Below, piece after piece: positions 23,673 through 34,347 of a stretch of 64,000 nucleotides of DNA (positions are counted from its first letter, which is position 1; every line of letters starts with the position of its first letter). The stretch is from positions 32,220,474 to 32,284,473 of the forward strand of contig CM028325.1 of the NCBI GenBank assembly GCA_016647705.1, in the 5' to 3' direction. The notes beneath the pieces were generated by a model. That model searched no databases. It was not told the origin of the DNA and saw only the letters and a program-made list of their open reading frames with translations. Origin of the DNA: Eucommia ulmoides (taxonomy: Eukaryota; Streptophyta; Magnoliopsida; Garryales; Eucommiaceae). The position numbers and the translations under genes were made by a program.

Positions 23673-24891
23673 CTAATATTTTGTACGTACTTCGTCTCAC
23701 CATGCACATTCTTGTCTCTTATGTTCCTAGCCCTTTAGCCGGACTGAAAGCATTTCGGACCAAGTGAAGCCTTTTTATCATTTAGCACAACTAGATGGGA
23801 CGTTTATATTTTGGCGAACCACTACTAATTTAGTTAACGGCGTACTTCTTAAACACACTTATGTAAGAGGACACATGATTTCAACACATTCTTCCCTTAA
23901 GACCTCTTATTTATGTTTCAAAGAAGGAAACCTTACTCCTTCCACTTTCTCTTCTGAAATTAGGATTTTTTTCCCCTTAGATTGTACCCCAATATTTCGC
24001 TCGCTCCCTCCTTGTAGATTTCGAGTATAATGGCGCAGTTAGAACTTCAGAATCCGTCGACTCTACACAAATTTCAACATCTTTTCGACAATGCAAATCA
24101 CCTGGCTAGAGTCGACACAAATATTGATATTCTTCAGGAGGACTAGATGATAATTCACCCTTAGTTCATCACGAGATGTGGCATCAAGATTCCAAACCCT
24201 CGTGCCATTGGGAAAATTCTTTCATTCTATAGTCTTTCCTTGATCTGTTGTATACCTAATGTCATTTAGGTTATGATGGGAATAGTCGAACTGAACTAGA
24301 GACATGGGTTGTCATTGGGTTGTGGAGAGGTACGCTACCTCCACAACTTGCGACACTTATTATTTTCAACTTTGCTTTGTCCAAAGTTTTTGCCTGATCA
24401 TTGATCTCATTGATTCTAATAAGGGCTAGGACAAGGAAATAATTGTCCTAATGAGTGAATGGGTGTTAGAGGAAGGAAGCAAGAGCCACACCCTTGGGTT
24501 CCTCAAGGATTTATCTCACCCCATGGAGACTACAATCGTTTTCCTTCTGCGATGGAATTTAGCACATCGGAGCTTGATAAAGTTTTTCACTCAAAGAGAC
24601 TGAACGGAACTTCGCAAGTTCCCACTTCTTCATCTGGTATCACGATTCTACCAAGCCATAAGAAGCCCGCGGCAGAGGTTTCTAATTATTTTGGCGATAA
24701 GGCTCTATTAATTTCTACATCTGATAAGGCCATCGAGGCCACAATAATGAAGATGCCTTGCACCCCCAAAGGTAGGATCAATGTAGTTGTGCCTGTTAGA
24801 GCCGACACAACATCATAACCCCTTTAATCGGCGGAGGAACAAGCTGAGATTTACACCTTGTTCAATCATTAAGGAGGTGGACGACCTTCTC
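23673..24891 (+). pseudogene. Decayed large retrotransposon derivative, part 2
   Basis: Protein-like sequence in shifting frames. 23764-24030 reads 'HLAQLDGTFIFWRTTTNLVNGVLLKHTYVRGH'. Around 24030-24250 it reads 'MAQLELQNPSTLHKFQHLFD', then a 'CGIKIPNPRAIGKILSFYSL' stretch. 24459-24818 reads 'RKQEPHPWVPQGFISPHGDYN'. The 'IPNPRAIGKILSFYSLSL' style resembles the N-terminal part of plant transposon-associated proteins of unknown function. This is an impression from the pattern, not a proven match. The frame is closed by stops at many places. Confidence 0.45.
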
Positions 24892-27234
24892 TGTTAATCC
24901 TGAGATTTTGATAGACAATTAAGGATTGATATTTTTTGTAGAAGTAATATATTTGTTGAGTGTTTCAGTTTAAGAGTTCCATTAAAAATCAAATCATGAA
25001 GTAATTATTGAGAAGATACAGAAATGGACATTAAAGAGATGAAGTGTGTTGAAAATTCTAAAGAAATTAGGTGAAAACAACTCAAACATCTTTTACTCTT
25101 AATGTATTATGATTAGGATCACACACGACACAAATTAATGAGTTATATTTATGTATGCTTAATTTAATGAAATTAAGATCCTAATTAGTGTTAAATTATT
25201 TACTCCAATGTGAAATTGAAAAATGAAAATTGACCTAAGTAAAATTAGTGTTTAAAATTGAATATTAGTATCAATTAAGTTAATTGAGAGAAAAAAATCG
25301 GTTAAAGGGTTTAAAACGAAAAAGTTTGGAGTTGAAATAAATTAAGAATGAGTGTTCCAGCAGTATTTGGTCAACCTACCATAGAAGGTTTGGTCAACCG
25401 ATTGGAGTAGGCTGGAAATTGGAAAGTCTCTGAATCGATCGGTCAACTAACCAGCGGAGATCGGTCAAACGATAGGCCAAAGTGAAACTCTGTGTATCAA
25501 TCGGTCAACCGATTGTTGGGGTTCGGTCAACCGACTAGAGCTTAAAATTGGCCTAGAATTGCATCCTGTAACGATCGATCAACCAACCATGCATGGGTTG
25601 GTCAACCGACTGCCTGTGAAAAGCTGGCTTGGTTACAATCTGTATTGATCGGTCAACAGACTGTCTGGTTAGAATTTCGAAGATTTTAAGGATTAAATCA
25701 AAAATAGTCGTTAACTAGCCATTTTTTGCAAATCTGATTAAGATATTCTTGGGATTTGAATATATTTGAGATATATCACACTTATTTTGATATTCCTATA
25801 GATATGGTACATAAAATTGAAATGTTTATCAATTTGGTACATTTGATACTTCCTATCTATTCGATTTGAAATTGAGAATTAATTTGAGGACTTTATTAAA
25901 AGATTTTATAGCCATATCTGAGTGAATTATACCAGGAATGAATAGTTATGATATATGGGATCTATAGGTACATTTAAATGTCATATCTTTGAGAAAACTA
26001 GTCGTTAGAGGGCTTCTTTCAAATAAGCTTAAATAGACCTACGAATTTCATATCAAGATAATACATCAATCAAGAACTATCAAAGTTCAAGAACTTTCTA
26101 AGAGTTGTTATTTTGAGATATATTCGAGAGACCTTTTGTGAGATCAATTGTGTGCAAAGTTCTTGAGTTAAACCGCTGATTGAGTTGACGTCTCCGATCT
26201 GTATTGTCTTGCTATTCTGATTCCAATTTTTCGATGTTTTCATGGTGAGATCTTTCCAAGCTATTATTCTTTATTGTGAAATTATATTATTATTTGCTTG
26301 GTTGATAAAATCTTAATAAAATCATTTTTGAACTTTAAAGAGGATAAAAATTATTTTTAGAACGATTTTGTGATTATTGATTACGTGTTTAATTCTGTGC
26401 TACCCACACATATTATAATCAGATATTGAATTTCTCACTCAATTCTATCACGTAGTAATTATCGGGACATTAATTGAGTTTAATTGGTTTGAGGTGGTAG
26501 AAATTCTGAGTGGGAAAAAACTCAGTAATTTTTGTAATTGATGAGTTTGTGCGGATTGGATAAAGTTGGGTTGTATCTAATTAGGGTAGTTGTGGTTTCA
26601 ATCTTTTTCAGGAAAAATATTGAGGTTTGATTTTTACTTAGTGGATAAAAAGGTTAAGTTATTGTTTTCCCTTGAAAAGAATTAGGAGTGAATTCTTCCT
26701 GAATAAAGTTTGTTTTTGAGTGAATTGTAATAGTTCCATCCTTACTGGTGAAAAGGATACTTGGAGTGTTGGTGAGGTTTGATTCTTAGCCTGGTAGAAG
26801 AATTAAGTTGTGATTCTTCCTGTAATAGAATTAGGTTAACCTTTAACCTGCAAAAAGATAAGGTTCTTCCTTAACCTATGGAAAGGAAATTGTAAAGGTT
26901 GATTCTGAGCATATGAAAATAATCATTTTGAGGGTTTGGTTCCTGCATTAAAAGAATCTAGGTTTTAGCGGGTGCGAATCTCCGTGGAGCTCGAGGGGAC
27001 TGGATTAGCCAAGAGTAGTTTAGTGAATCAAGATATATTTTTGTGTTCTGCATTGTTTACATTTTCTTTGGTTGTGCACGTAGTTTAAACACTTATCTGC
27101 TGCGTAACAAGATAATAGTTGATTCAAGATAAATTTGATTATTTGATTAATTAAGTGTTTAGAGATTTAAATTTGTTTAAATTTTTATTACTACCAAATT
27201 CACACCTCCTCTTAGGTAGCGCATTGGGTCAACA
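24892..27234 (+). mobile_element. Solo LTR, family 2, copy 3
   Basis: Exact target duplications TTCTC lie at 24887-24891 and 27235-27239. It starts TGTTAATCCTGAGATTTTGA and ends GCATTGGGTCAACA. It is the cleanest member of family 2 in the window. It contains 'ggtcaaccgactg' minisatellite units at 25365-25670 and is 2,343 bp long. The termini and size suggest a Ty1/copia-type LTR, but no coding domain is attached to confirm this. Confidence 0.9.
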
Positions 27235-27847
27235 TTCTCCTTATCTATTCTCCCTCAACATGTGAGAAAATTCCCTCAATCCTTTCAGCTCTAGGGCCTT
27301 TGTCGATAGTGATGTCTTCAACAGCAACTCCCCCAGGTGATTGGAGAGAGGTCCCCAGGAAAAAATCTCTGATGCCCATTGTAGATCCTCTTATTGACCA
27401 AGCTAGGTCCTAGAAGCCTCCTGGGCGGGAGGTCCCATCAGAATCTACCTTGGAACTTGCCGTAGAACCTGTTGCGGACCCTAATATCCAAGTCCCATGG
27501 TTTCAGAATCATGGTGCTCCCTTGACCAAGAAGGACTCGACCTGGGAAAGTCCTTCTGTTACCCTCTCAGTGCTAAAGGGGGCCATACTCTCTAAGGATT
27601 AGCAGACCATCCGGAGTAAAACTAACAAGGAGCTTGAGAGGTTGACTGCGAAAGGGCTAAGCAATTGTTGCCACCACAATGTTAAGGTCTTACCGTTGTC
27701 GTCATGAACGCTTTCGGGGAAAGAAGGCTTTAAGCACCCAGGTTGCCCAATTAAAGGCGGAAGAGATCTCCTACTAGACTCAGCCTAGCATCCTCTAAGG
27801 CGAGTTGAGAACAGTACATGAGATTAGGGAGCTTGTGGAGACCTAAT
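27235..27847 (+). pseudogene. Decayed large retrotransposon derivative, part 3
   Basis: A readable but stop-broken frame: 'MSSTATPPGDWREVPRKK', then 'PWFQNHGAPLTKKDSTWES', then 'ERLTAKGLSN' and, after a frameshift, 'GKKALSTQVAQLKAEEI' and 'GELRTVHEIRELVET'. The last part is heptad-like. It is probably the C-terminal end of the same gag-like protein, though I cannot name the family. Confidence 0.45.
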
Positions 27848-28362
27848 TGATACCAAAAGCTGGTACCACAATAAATTTAGTGAAAGATCCTCGCAATCCT
27901 CTGTTCCTTGCTCTAATTCTTTCTGAACAGATTCTTACATTGTGGTGGGGGGAATGAAGGGAGTTCAGCATGAGAGTAAGTATCTCAGGTAAAGAGAATT
28001 CTAGCTGAATGTATATCAAATTGTTTGCATACCTTTTTCTCACACCAACCAATGGTATTTATAGTTCTTCATTGAGCGGGAAGTAGGAGAGAGAGATTGC
28101 ATGTAATCATGAATCTGTTTTAAGAGGTATGTTCAGATTTTTGCGATATCAACGTGCACCCCACCCGTGCATGGATGTAGATGTTGAGTGCTCATGGGCT
28201 TGACTTGTATGTTGCTTGTATACAGGGCTTTGGCCCATTGATGCGGAGGTTCTAGCCCTATTGGAGGCGAGGCGTTGGACCCATTTGAGGTGGTTTGAAC
28301 TTTTGACTATGCTCTTCCAAGCCCGATTCAACGTAAGCGGTCCATGATCAAATTCACCATCA
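27848..28362 (-). mobile_element. LTR of family 3, copy 2
   Basis: About 515 bp, similar to 1637-2167 and to the reverse complement of 45737-46321. Read on the minus strand it starts TGATGGTGAATTTGATCATG, contains a 'ctataaataccattgg' TATA-like stretch about 60% along, and ends TTTTGGTATCA. The coding-like sequence to its left runs on the plus strand, opposite to this LTR's apparent orientation. Confidence 0.6.
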
Positions 28363-28373
28363 TCTAACGCTAT

Positions 28374-28759
28374 TATCGAAATAGAATTTGTGAAAGATGT
28401 TATTTATTTTTAAGAAGGTAGTTTGGAATTTTTAGTAGACATTGTTGCCCTTAGACTTCTGTCTAAATTTAAAATTGAGATTAAGATATATCTTTGAGAA
28501 TTATGTAGTCCAATTATAATAGGTAGATTGAACCGCCCCAGTTGGTCATTTTTTTATGGGGAAATTTCACAGAGAAAATGGTGAAACTTGAGGAAGAATT
28601 CAAGCAACAAAAGCCTTTTGTATGTCTTTCGTCATGCCATCTCTTCTCATATGTAACAAAATTTGTACAGAAACCCTCCTAAGAAAAAAGATCAAGCAAA
28701 AATAAAGAAAAAATTCATGTCCAACAAAACGATTAAAAAAAAAATAGAGAGCCGTCGGA
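28374..28759 (-). other. 3' flank of the LBD gene
   Basis: Probable 3' UTR and downstream DNA of the LBD gene. A minus-strand AATAAA lies at 28403-28408, about 350 bases after the stop. A nearer signal is not obvious, so the poly-A site is uncertain. Confidence 0.4.
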
Positions 28760-29729
28760 TCAAGCCGCATAATCTAGCCCCAGCTCCATCCGACATACTC
28801 CGTCGTTAGACGAGCGACTCGGCTCCATCTGCCTTTCTTTCTTGCAATCAAGCTTCACGCCGTGAGCTCGTGAAACCGGCTCAATGCCGAGAGTCAGCTC
28901 CAGCTCAAGCTCACCATCCTCAGCCGGCTGATTTGGCTCCTGATCAACGAACTCCGGCTCCGCTCCACGCTGAAGACATGGTTCAGCCGCCTCCACAGAA
29001 GCCAACATCTCCGTGCCCTGGCTCTCGCCCTCCGCCGCGTTGGCGGCCCCCGCCGCCTCCGACTGATGGCTCAACGACGACTGATCGTGACTCGTCGACC
29101 GGTTCGCCTCTTCATGTCCCGATTCATCGCCGGACCCGACCCAAACCCTACTCGCCTTCGGTTTCGCCGCCCGCCTCTTGAACCGGCAGCGACTCCTGAC
29201 GCGGTGCAGGGGGCCGGACCCATCCGGTTTTTCGTCCTTGGAAACGTGACGGATGTCGTAGGCCCTGAGGGGCGGTCCGTGGTCGGTCTCCGCCGCGTCG
29301 GACGCAATCTGGGTAATCGGCGCACCCTTCAGAACCGCCTCCACCGCGTCCTGACAGAGCTGCCAACTCCCGGACCACAACAACCCGACGGATCCGTAGA
29401 TCGGATTGACGATTCTCCCGCATGCCTCGTACAACAAAGATCTAAAAATTGCTGCACCAAATCAAAAAATCGAGATTCAGAAAAATGGGTCATCGTTAAA
29501 AGAAAAAGTCGATTTCAAGATTAGTGAACTAATACTGACCAGGACGGAGATGATCGGGGCCAGCGTTGAGGAGATTAAGAAGCCCAGCGCGGCCGTAGAA
29601 TTTGGCGAGGAAGACGGTGGCGTTGGCTTGGGACTCGGGGGTCTTGATCCATTGAAGGCAAGGTCTGATGCTGCAGGTTTCGCTGCAGCCCTTGCGGAGG
29701 ACTCTGCATCCGTTACAGCTCATCCGCAT
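28760..29729 (-). CDS. Class II LOB-domain (LBD) transcription factor, LBD40/41/42-like
   Basis: A nuclear DNA-binding protein of the plant-specific LBD family. Exon 1 is 29729-29540 and exon 2 is 29451-28760. The 88-bp intron (29539-29452) has GT and AG ends, and splicing restores Pro-Ala at residues 63-64 in frame, giving 293 residues. The N terminus MRMSCNGC carries the zinc-finger-like C-block (Cys5, Cys8, Cys15, Cys19; C-x2-C-x6-C-x3-C). The GAS block follows ([11 protein letters not shown], about 40-50), then a conserved '[18 protein letters not shown]' region (69-86). The class I leucine zipper is absent, as in class II. A basic stretch at about 147-162 ([11 protein letters not shown]...) is a likely nuclear signal. 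Residues 245-251 are LELELTL, an EAR-type LxLxL repression motif. The C-terminal 'RMELGLDY' is also typical. Known relatives act in nitrogen, anthocyanin and stress regulation; the role here is not shown. The gene is intact and far more GC-rich than its surroundings. Confidence 0.95.
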
Positions 29730-29837
29730 TGTTGATTTTCCGGCGAACGGAAAGTTTGAACGGCGACTGAGAAAGACGGTATTTTTATGATGAGTTGCGT
29801 GTGGTAGTATGAAGTAGGAAGAGATTGGAGTTTTGTT

Positions 29838-29848
29838 GTTTATATATA
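29838..29848 (-). promoter_or_regulatory. Probable TATA box of the LBD gene
   Basis: TATATATAAAC on the minus strand, about 110 bases upstream of the start codon, preceded by a CT-rich tract (29855-29866). The spacing fits a leader of about 80 bases. No mapped start site supports it. Confidence 0.5.
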
Positions 29849-30310
29849 TGTGTATAGAGAGAGAGAAAACAACTTGAAGGGAAGCCGCTGGATTTTTGGA
29901 AAGGGTGGTACAAGGGGCCGCAGTTGTTTATAACCAGGTTTTTCCACGTAAACGGGGATTTGGATTTTTCTACCCAAAAAAAATAATATTTTATATTTAA
30001 AAAATGAACACTAGCACATGAATTTTCACACACTACCTCATGGAGCGCGTGGCCGCTCCAAAATATTTTGCATATCGAGTAGAATTTTTTTCTTAAAAAA
30101 TTTACCCAATGCACCACTAACCATTAAGTATAATTCGAGTTATATTTTTTTCTTCTTTCTCTTCTCTTTCTTTTCCTATCCAGTTTTATTTTGAACCCAA
30201 ATACAAATCTAATCATATATGTCAAATTCTGAGTGTATATAAATACATCATATTGATTTTTAAAATATTTAAAAATAAATAAAAATTGATAATATCGAGG
30301 AGCATTCGGT
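29849..30310 (-). promoter_or_regulatory. Upstream region of the LBD gene
   Basis: Probable promoter DNA. A minus-strand frame of 110 codons (29785-30117) crosses the TATA box and leader and looks accidental. I could not assign particular cis-elements. Confidence 0.35.
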
Positions 30311-30925
30311 GGAAGATCACTTATTTTACTCTTAATTTTAAAAAAGTCTTAGATGCGGAAACAACTTGTGTTTTAGTCCCGTCTATTTAAAAAAAAAAAT
30401 GGAAGTCCATTACACGCACAGTTACATGTAACAATTTTATGTGTAAATTTTAATTAGATGTAACAAATATTACCGTATTTTGTAACATTAAACTAATTTA
30501 TGTATAAAAATTTGTTACATGTAACAAAAGTTACATAAAATACATGTAATTAGTTATATGTAACTAAATGCACACAAATATAAATACATGTAACTAACAT
30601 TAAATTAATTTCTGTGTGTAATATTTGTTAAATGTCACAAATATTACGTAAATATTTGTAATTGTAATATATAACTAATATTATATAAGTACATGTAATA
30701 AAAAATACACAGATATATGTTAAAATATAGCAATTATTAAATTGTAACTAATATTTATTATAAATTTATAATACGAATTTACTCATCAAGTTCTCCCTAC
30801 AATTCCTAGAAAGCGGGACTAAAACTTAACCGAAATCCAACTTAAAGGACTAAATCAAAATTTATATCTTAACTGAGATTTTTTTAAAATTAGGTTTATT
30901 ATTTGGGACTTCCGGCCAATTATCC
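30311..30925. mobile_element. MITE-like element rich in TTACATGTAAC palindromes
   Basis: The two ends are imperfect inverted repeats: 'aattttaaaaaagtcttaga' at the left and the reverse complement 'aattttaaaaaaatctcagt' at the right, each followed at a distance by 'gttttagtccc'/'gatttagtcc'. The interior (30410-30740) contains many copies of 'tacatgtaac' and 'tgtaacaaatatta'. No target duplication was fixed, so the element type is uncertain. Confidence 0.5.
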
Positions 30926-31009
30926 CTAAAATCTATTCTAAAAATTATAGATTTAGTGTTCGACACATTTGGCTCCTTCCACTACCATTAACACCAACAA
31001 TTAAGTCTT

Positions 31010-31245
31010 TGTCCTACTTAAATATGGTCGGCTACATAAATTTGTTTTCGTCATAATTTACGATCAAGAATGATCCCCTCAGTCAAGTTCAATGTCATCA
31101 AATCAGTTTTAATAGTCTCGTTCCAAGTTTTTTTAGGCATACATCTCCCTTTAGTAGCCCCCAAACTTGAACTAAATCGCATTTTCCTCCCTTGGCCAAT
31201 GGCTGACGTGGGTTTATTTAACACTATTAAATGGTTGACCACACG
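31010..31245 (-). mobile_element. LINE 3' fragment
   Basis: The minus-strand frame 31051-31242 ends 'RCMPKKTWNETIKTDLMTLNLTEGIILDRK'-like, matching the usual C terminus of plant LINE polyproteins (RGRPKKTW...I..DL..L.LTE...DR). Only the tail is present. Confidence 0.8.
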
Positions 31246-31328
31246 TGTTAACTAACATAATTGTAATTTTGACCAAATTGAACCAAATGCATCGAACCCT
31301 TAATAGTGAGGGTCAATTGAATATCAAC

Positions 31329-32098
31329 CAGGGCTGTGCAAATAAACCGCTGGCCCGGCCCGGCCGAACAAACCGACCGGGCCCGGCCCAAAATTTCGGG
31401 CCTTGAACCATTTTGTTCAGATCGGGTAACACCCGATCCGAACCGGCGAAGCTCATGGTCGGTGGTCGGATTTGGCCGTCCATTACCCGCATAACACCCG
31501 ACCCGAAGGAACAACGCGATAAATGGTCTGTGCTCTTCCTCTCGTTTTAGGGTTTATTGTTTTCATAGAGCGGCGGCTGCAAATCCATGGATGACGATCA
31601 TTTCCTTCTTCGTTTCGTCTTGATTTGGCCGTTTATTTCCTTTCCTCTTCATCTCGATTTCCTTTCTTCTTCATTTCGTTTTTCTTTCCGAAAAATTGAT
31701 GGACCGACGGTGAGAGACGAAAACGATAACGGCAGCGACAATCGATCGATGACGGGGCTTTTGTTTCTGTTTCGTCTATGACGATGAGAGACGGAAACGG
31801 CGACGACAATCATGGACCAACGGTGAGTTCGATTTGTTCTTTGAGGTTGATGATTAGCAGTAACGTTTTTTTTTTTCGTTTTCTGATTTTTGCTTTGATT
31901 TCTGTATTGAATCTATTGATTAGCCTAAACCCGACCTTCCACCCGTCCGTAACCGCCCGACACCCGTCGAACCCGAAAATGACCGGATTTTGCTGTCCGA
32001 AGGTCGACTGGCGGGTCACAGCTTTTTCCACCCGACAAGGTCGGGTCGGGTGGCGGGTCGGCGCTATACCAACGGGTTTCGACCCGTGCACACCCCTA
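31329..32098. mobile_element. Non-autonomous hAT element
   Basis: An exact 8-bp target duplication, ATATCAAC, lies at 31321-31328 and 32099-32106. Ends are CAGGGCTGTGCA at the left and, on the minus strand, TAGGGGTGTGCA at the right, the classic hAT terminal form. Subterminal regions are full of 'ggcccgg', 'gggtcgg' and 'acccga' repeats, possible transposase sites. The AT-rich middle (31560-31900) has a 64-codon frame of no known type. No transposase is encoded. Confidence 0.9.
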
Positions 32099-32106
32099 AT
32101 ATCAAC

Positions 32107-32980
32107 TCTACTTATGAGGGAACCAAAAAAACATTATCTCATCTTACATAACATAATATTTTAAAAAAATAGTAAATAAAAAAAATAACTAATAAAATAT
32201 GTATATAAAATTTAAAAAGTGCAAATTTAAATAAACTCAATCTCGAAAAATTTTAGGCGAAATTTTTTTCTTCTATATTTTTATAATTCAATCTAATCTA
32301 TCAAAATCTCTCAAATCAATCACAACTATCGTTAATCAAAAGATAGTTACAAAAAAATTATGACTCATTAAGGTTGTGTTTGGTTCAAAGAATTGAAAAG
32401 CAATGAAAAGAAAAAAAAATTATCTATTGGGAAAGAAACATTATCTTCAATAGTATTCTTTGATTAGGAAAAAAAGAGAAGGAAAAAAATAATTCTTTTA
32501 ATATAATTTATTATTTTATTCTCATATATTTTAAAAATAAATTAAAAATTATATTATCAATCGTATAATTATAATTTTTATGTAAGTGCTTAAACTTTAT
32601 TATATATTAAGTACTTAATTAATTAAATTTATTTCATAAATACAATTAAGATCACTTAATTAATTAAATTAAAAATTAAGTGAAAATTTACGTAAAAAAT
32701 TCAGCAAATACAAAGTATTTAATTACAGAGGTTATTTTTTTTTTATTATTATTTTTTTAAATCTGAAGTTCTCTGTTTTTTTTGGTTTAATTTTTTTTTT
32801 ATTTTTTTTGTTTTTTTTAAAATCTGAATTTATCTGTTTTTTAGATTTATTTATGTTTTTTTTTTTTTTTTTTTTTCAGTTTTATGTTTTTTCATATTTT
32901 ATTCATAAATTATAAGTTATAACATTATTTCATTTATATATTATAAATTATAACTTAATAAATAATAACTATAATATTAC
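32107..32980. other. AT-rich intergenic DNA
   Basis: No gene. A 'ggttgtgtttggttcaaag' motif near 32374 looks like one end of a hAT- or PIF-like MITE, but its partner end was not found with confidence. Confidence 0.45.
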
Positions 32981-32984
32981 AACA

Positions 32985-33175
32985 ACAACTAAGCCTTTTT
33001 TTCCATTTATGTAAGGTTATCTACTTGAATTCATTTATGCCATAGAGATTGATTAATGGTTATCCCCTCCATCAGGTTTAATATGGCCAAATCATTCCTA
33101 ATAGTCTCGTCTAACTTTTTCTTAAGTCTACCTCTCCCTCTAATAGTACCTTGTACTTGAACTAAATAATAACTA
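32985..33175 (-). mobile_element. LINE 3' fragment, second copy
   Basis: Nucleotide and protein similarity to 31010-31245 in the same orientation. The minus strand encodes a 'KKKLDETIRNDLAILNL'-like tail, and the plus strand has the 'caacaacaactaagcc' end common to plant LINE 3' ends. Confidence 0.75.
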
Positions 33176-33840
33176 TAATATTAATATATTATATTCACAC
33201 ATAATAAGTTAATCATCAATTTATATCTATTCTTCATAATTCATATATATTTTTAATTTTTTTTTTTTAAATTTTTTTAATTATATATAATATTTTTAAA
33301 ATATTAAAAATTTATGTATCATGGGCTTATACCCCACACCCCATCTCGAATTGGCCAAAATGCCCCGCCAAACGCCCTCACCTTTTACAATATTGGTTCT
33401 AATGAATCCGATTTTTAAATTTTTTTCCAGTTAAACTCTATGTTATTATTGAGTTGTGCTAATTTATATATTTGAACTTTTTAGTATGTTATTGGTATTT
33501 TTATTTTATTATTTTATTCTCTATACTTTTAAAGATAATTATATAAATTAAACAATTCTCAGCATTCAAATTTTGTACTTATCAAATAAATAAATAAAAA
33601 TCTAACACTTAAATTTTTAGCACTTAAAATTTTAATTTTATCAAATAAAATTCTGATATTTTTAACATTTTAAATTCAAAATTTAAATTTTTAATACTTA
33701 AAATAATTATCAAACGTTATCTTATCCTTCCTTTTTTCATATCCATTTGAAAAGAATAATTTGAATTTTCCTTTCAATTTTCTTTTCTCTTACCCTAATA
33801 AATTATATATTTATAATTTTTTGTTTAAATTAAATTTCAC
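33176..33840. other. AT-rich intergenic DNA
   Basis: No gene seen. A short GC-richer patch at 33320-33380 has no coding potential I can recognise. Confidence 0.5.
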
Positions 33841-34347
33841 TTGTCTTTTGTCCATAAATATACCGAAAGACCAAACTTTTTAATTCCTTATTTACCGACT
33901 CAAGGGCAAAATGGTAACAACACTCAAAGAGTCTCTGAAAACAGAAAAAACAGGTGGAGGGCAGTGGAAGAAACACCGAGTTGTTGCGCCATGCAAGTGA
34001 CGACAAAAATAAAAGAGAAAGGGCGCGTGGATGGCACGTGACAATGTCAGAGATTCATACTGGTCGCCACATTTGTTGGAAACGTGGCCCACATGCACTG
34101 GGCCTGGCCCACATGGGGCGGAGGGGAACCGCCTAGCTCCTGGTTTTCGGGAAAGCCCCCGACTCACTAACCCCCTTTTTGGGTTAAACAAAAACCGCTT
34201 TTGTATTAAGGAAAAACAGGCAACTGGTTAGCAGTTTTGGTTTTCCGGAACTGTGGGCGGGAGGGCGACGCAAACGCCGATTGGGTCGTCGGTTCTTGTG
34301 CTTATCCCATAAGGCAGGACACGGGCACGCAACTTGCGTTCTACATT
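33841..34347. other. GC-rich island with G-box, no gene attached
   Basis: About 400 bases (33930-34345) of near-balanced to high GC in AT-rich DNA. It contains CACGTG (about 34035-34040), 'aaacgtgg', and repeated 'ggcccacatg' at 34084-34117. Three overlapping frames of 60-99 codons cross it on both strands, and none looks protein-like. The composition resembles a promoter or gene 5' end, but no downstream exon was found. Confidence 0.45.

Noticed and set aside
29066..29524. Plus-strand ORF of 152 codons over the LBD gene
   Set aside because: Antisense shadow of LBD exon 2 and the intron; the minus-strand reading gives a complete known protein.
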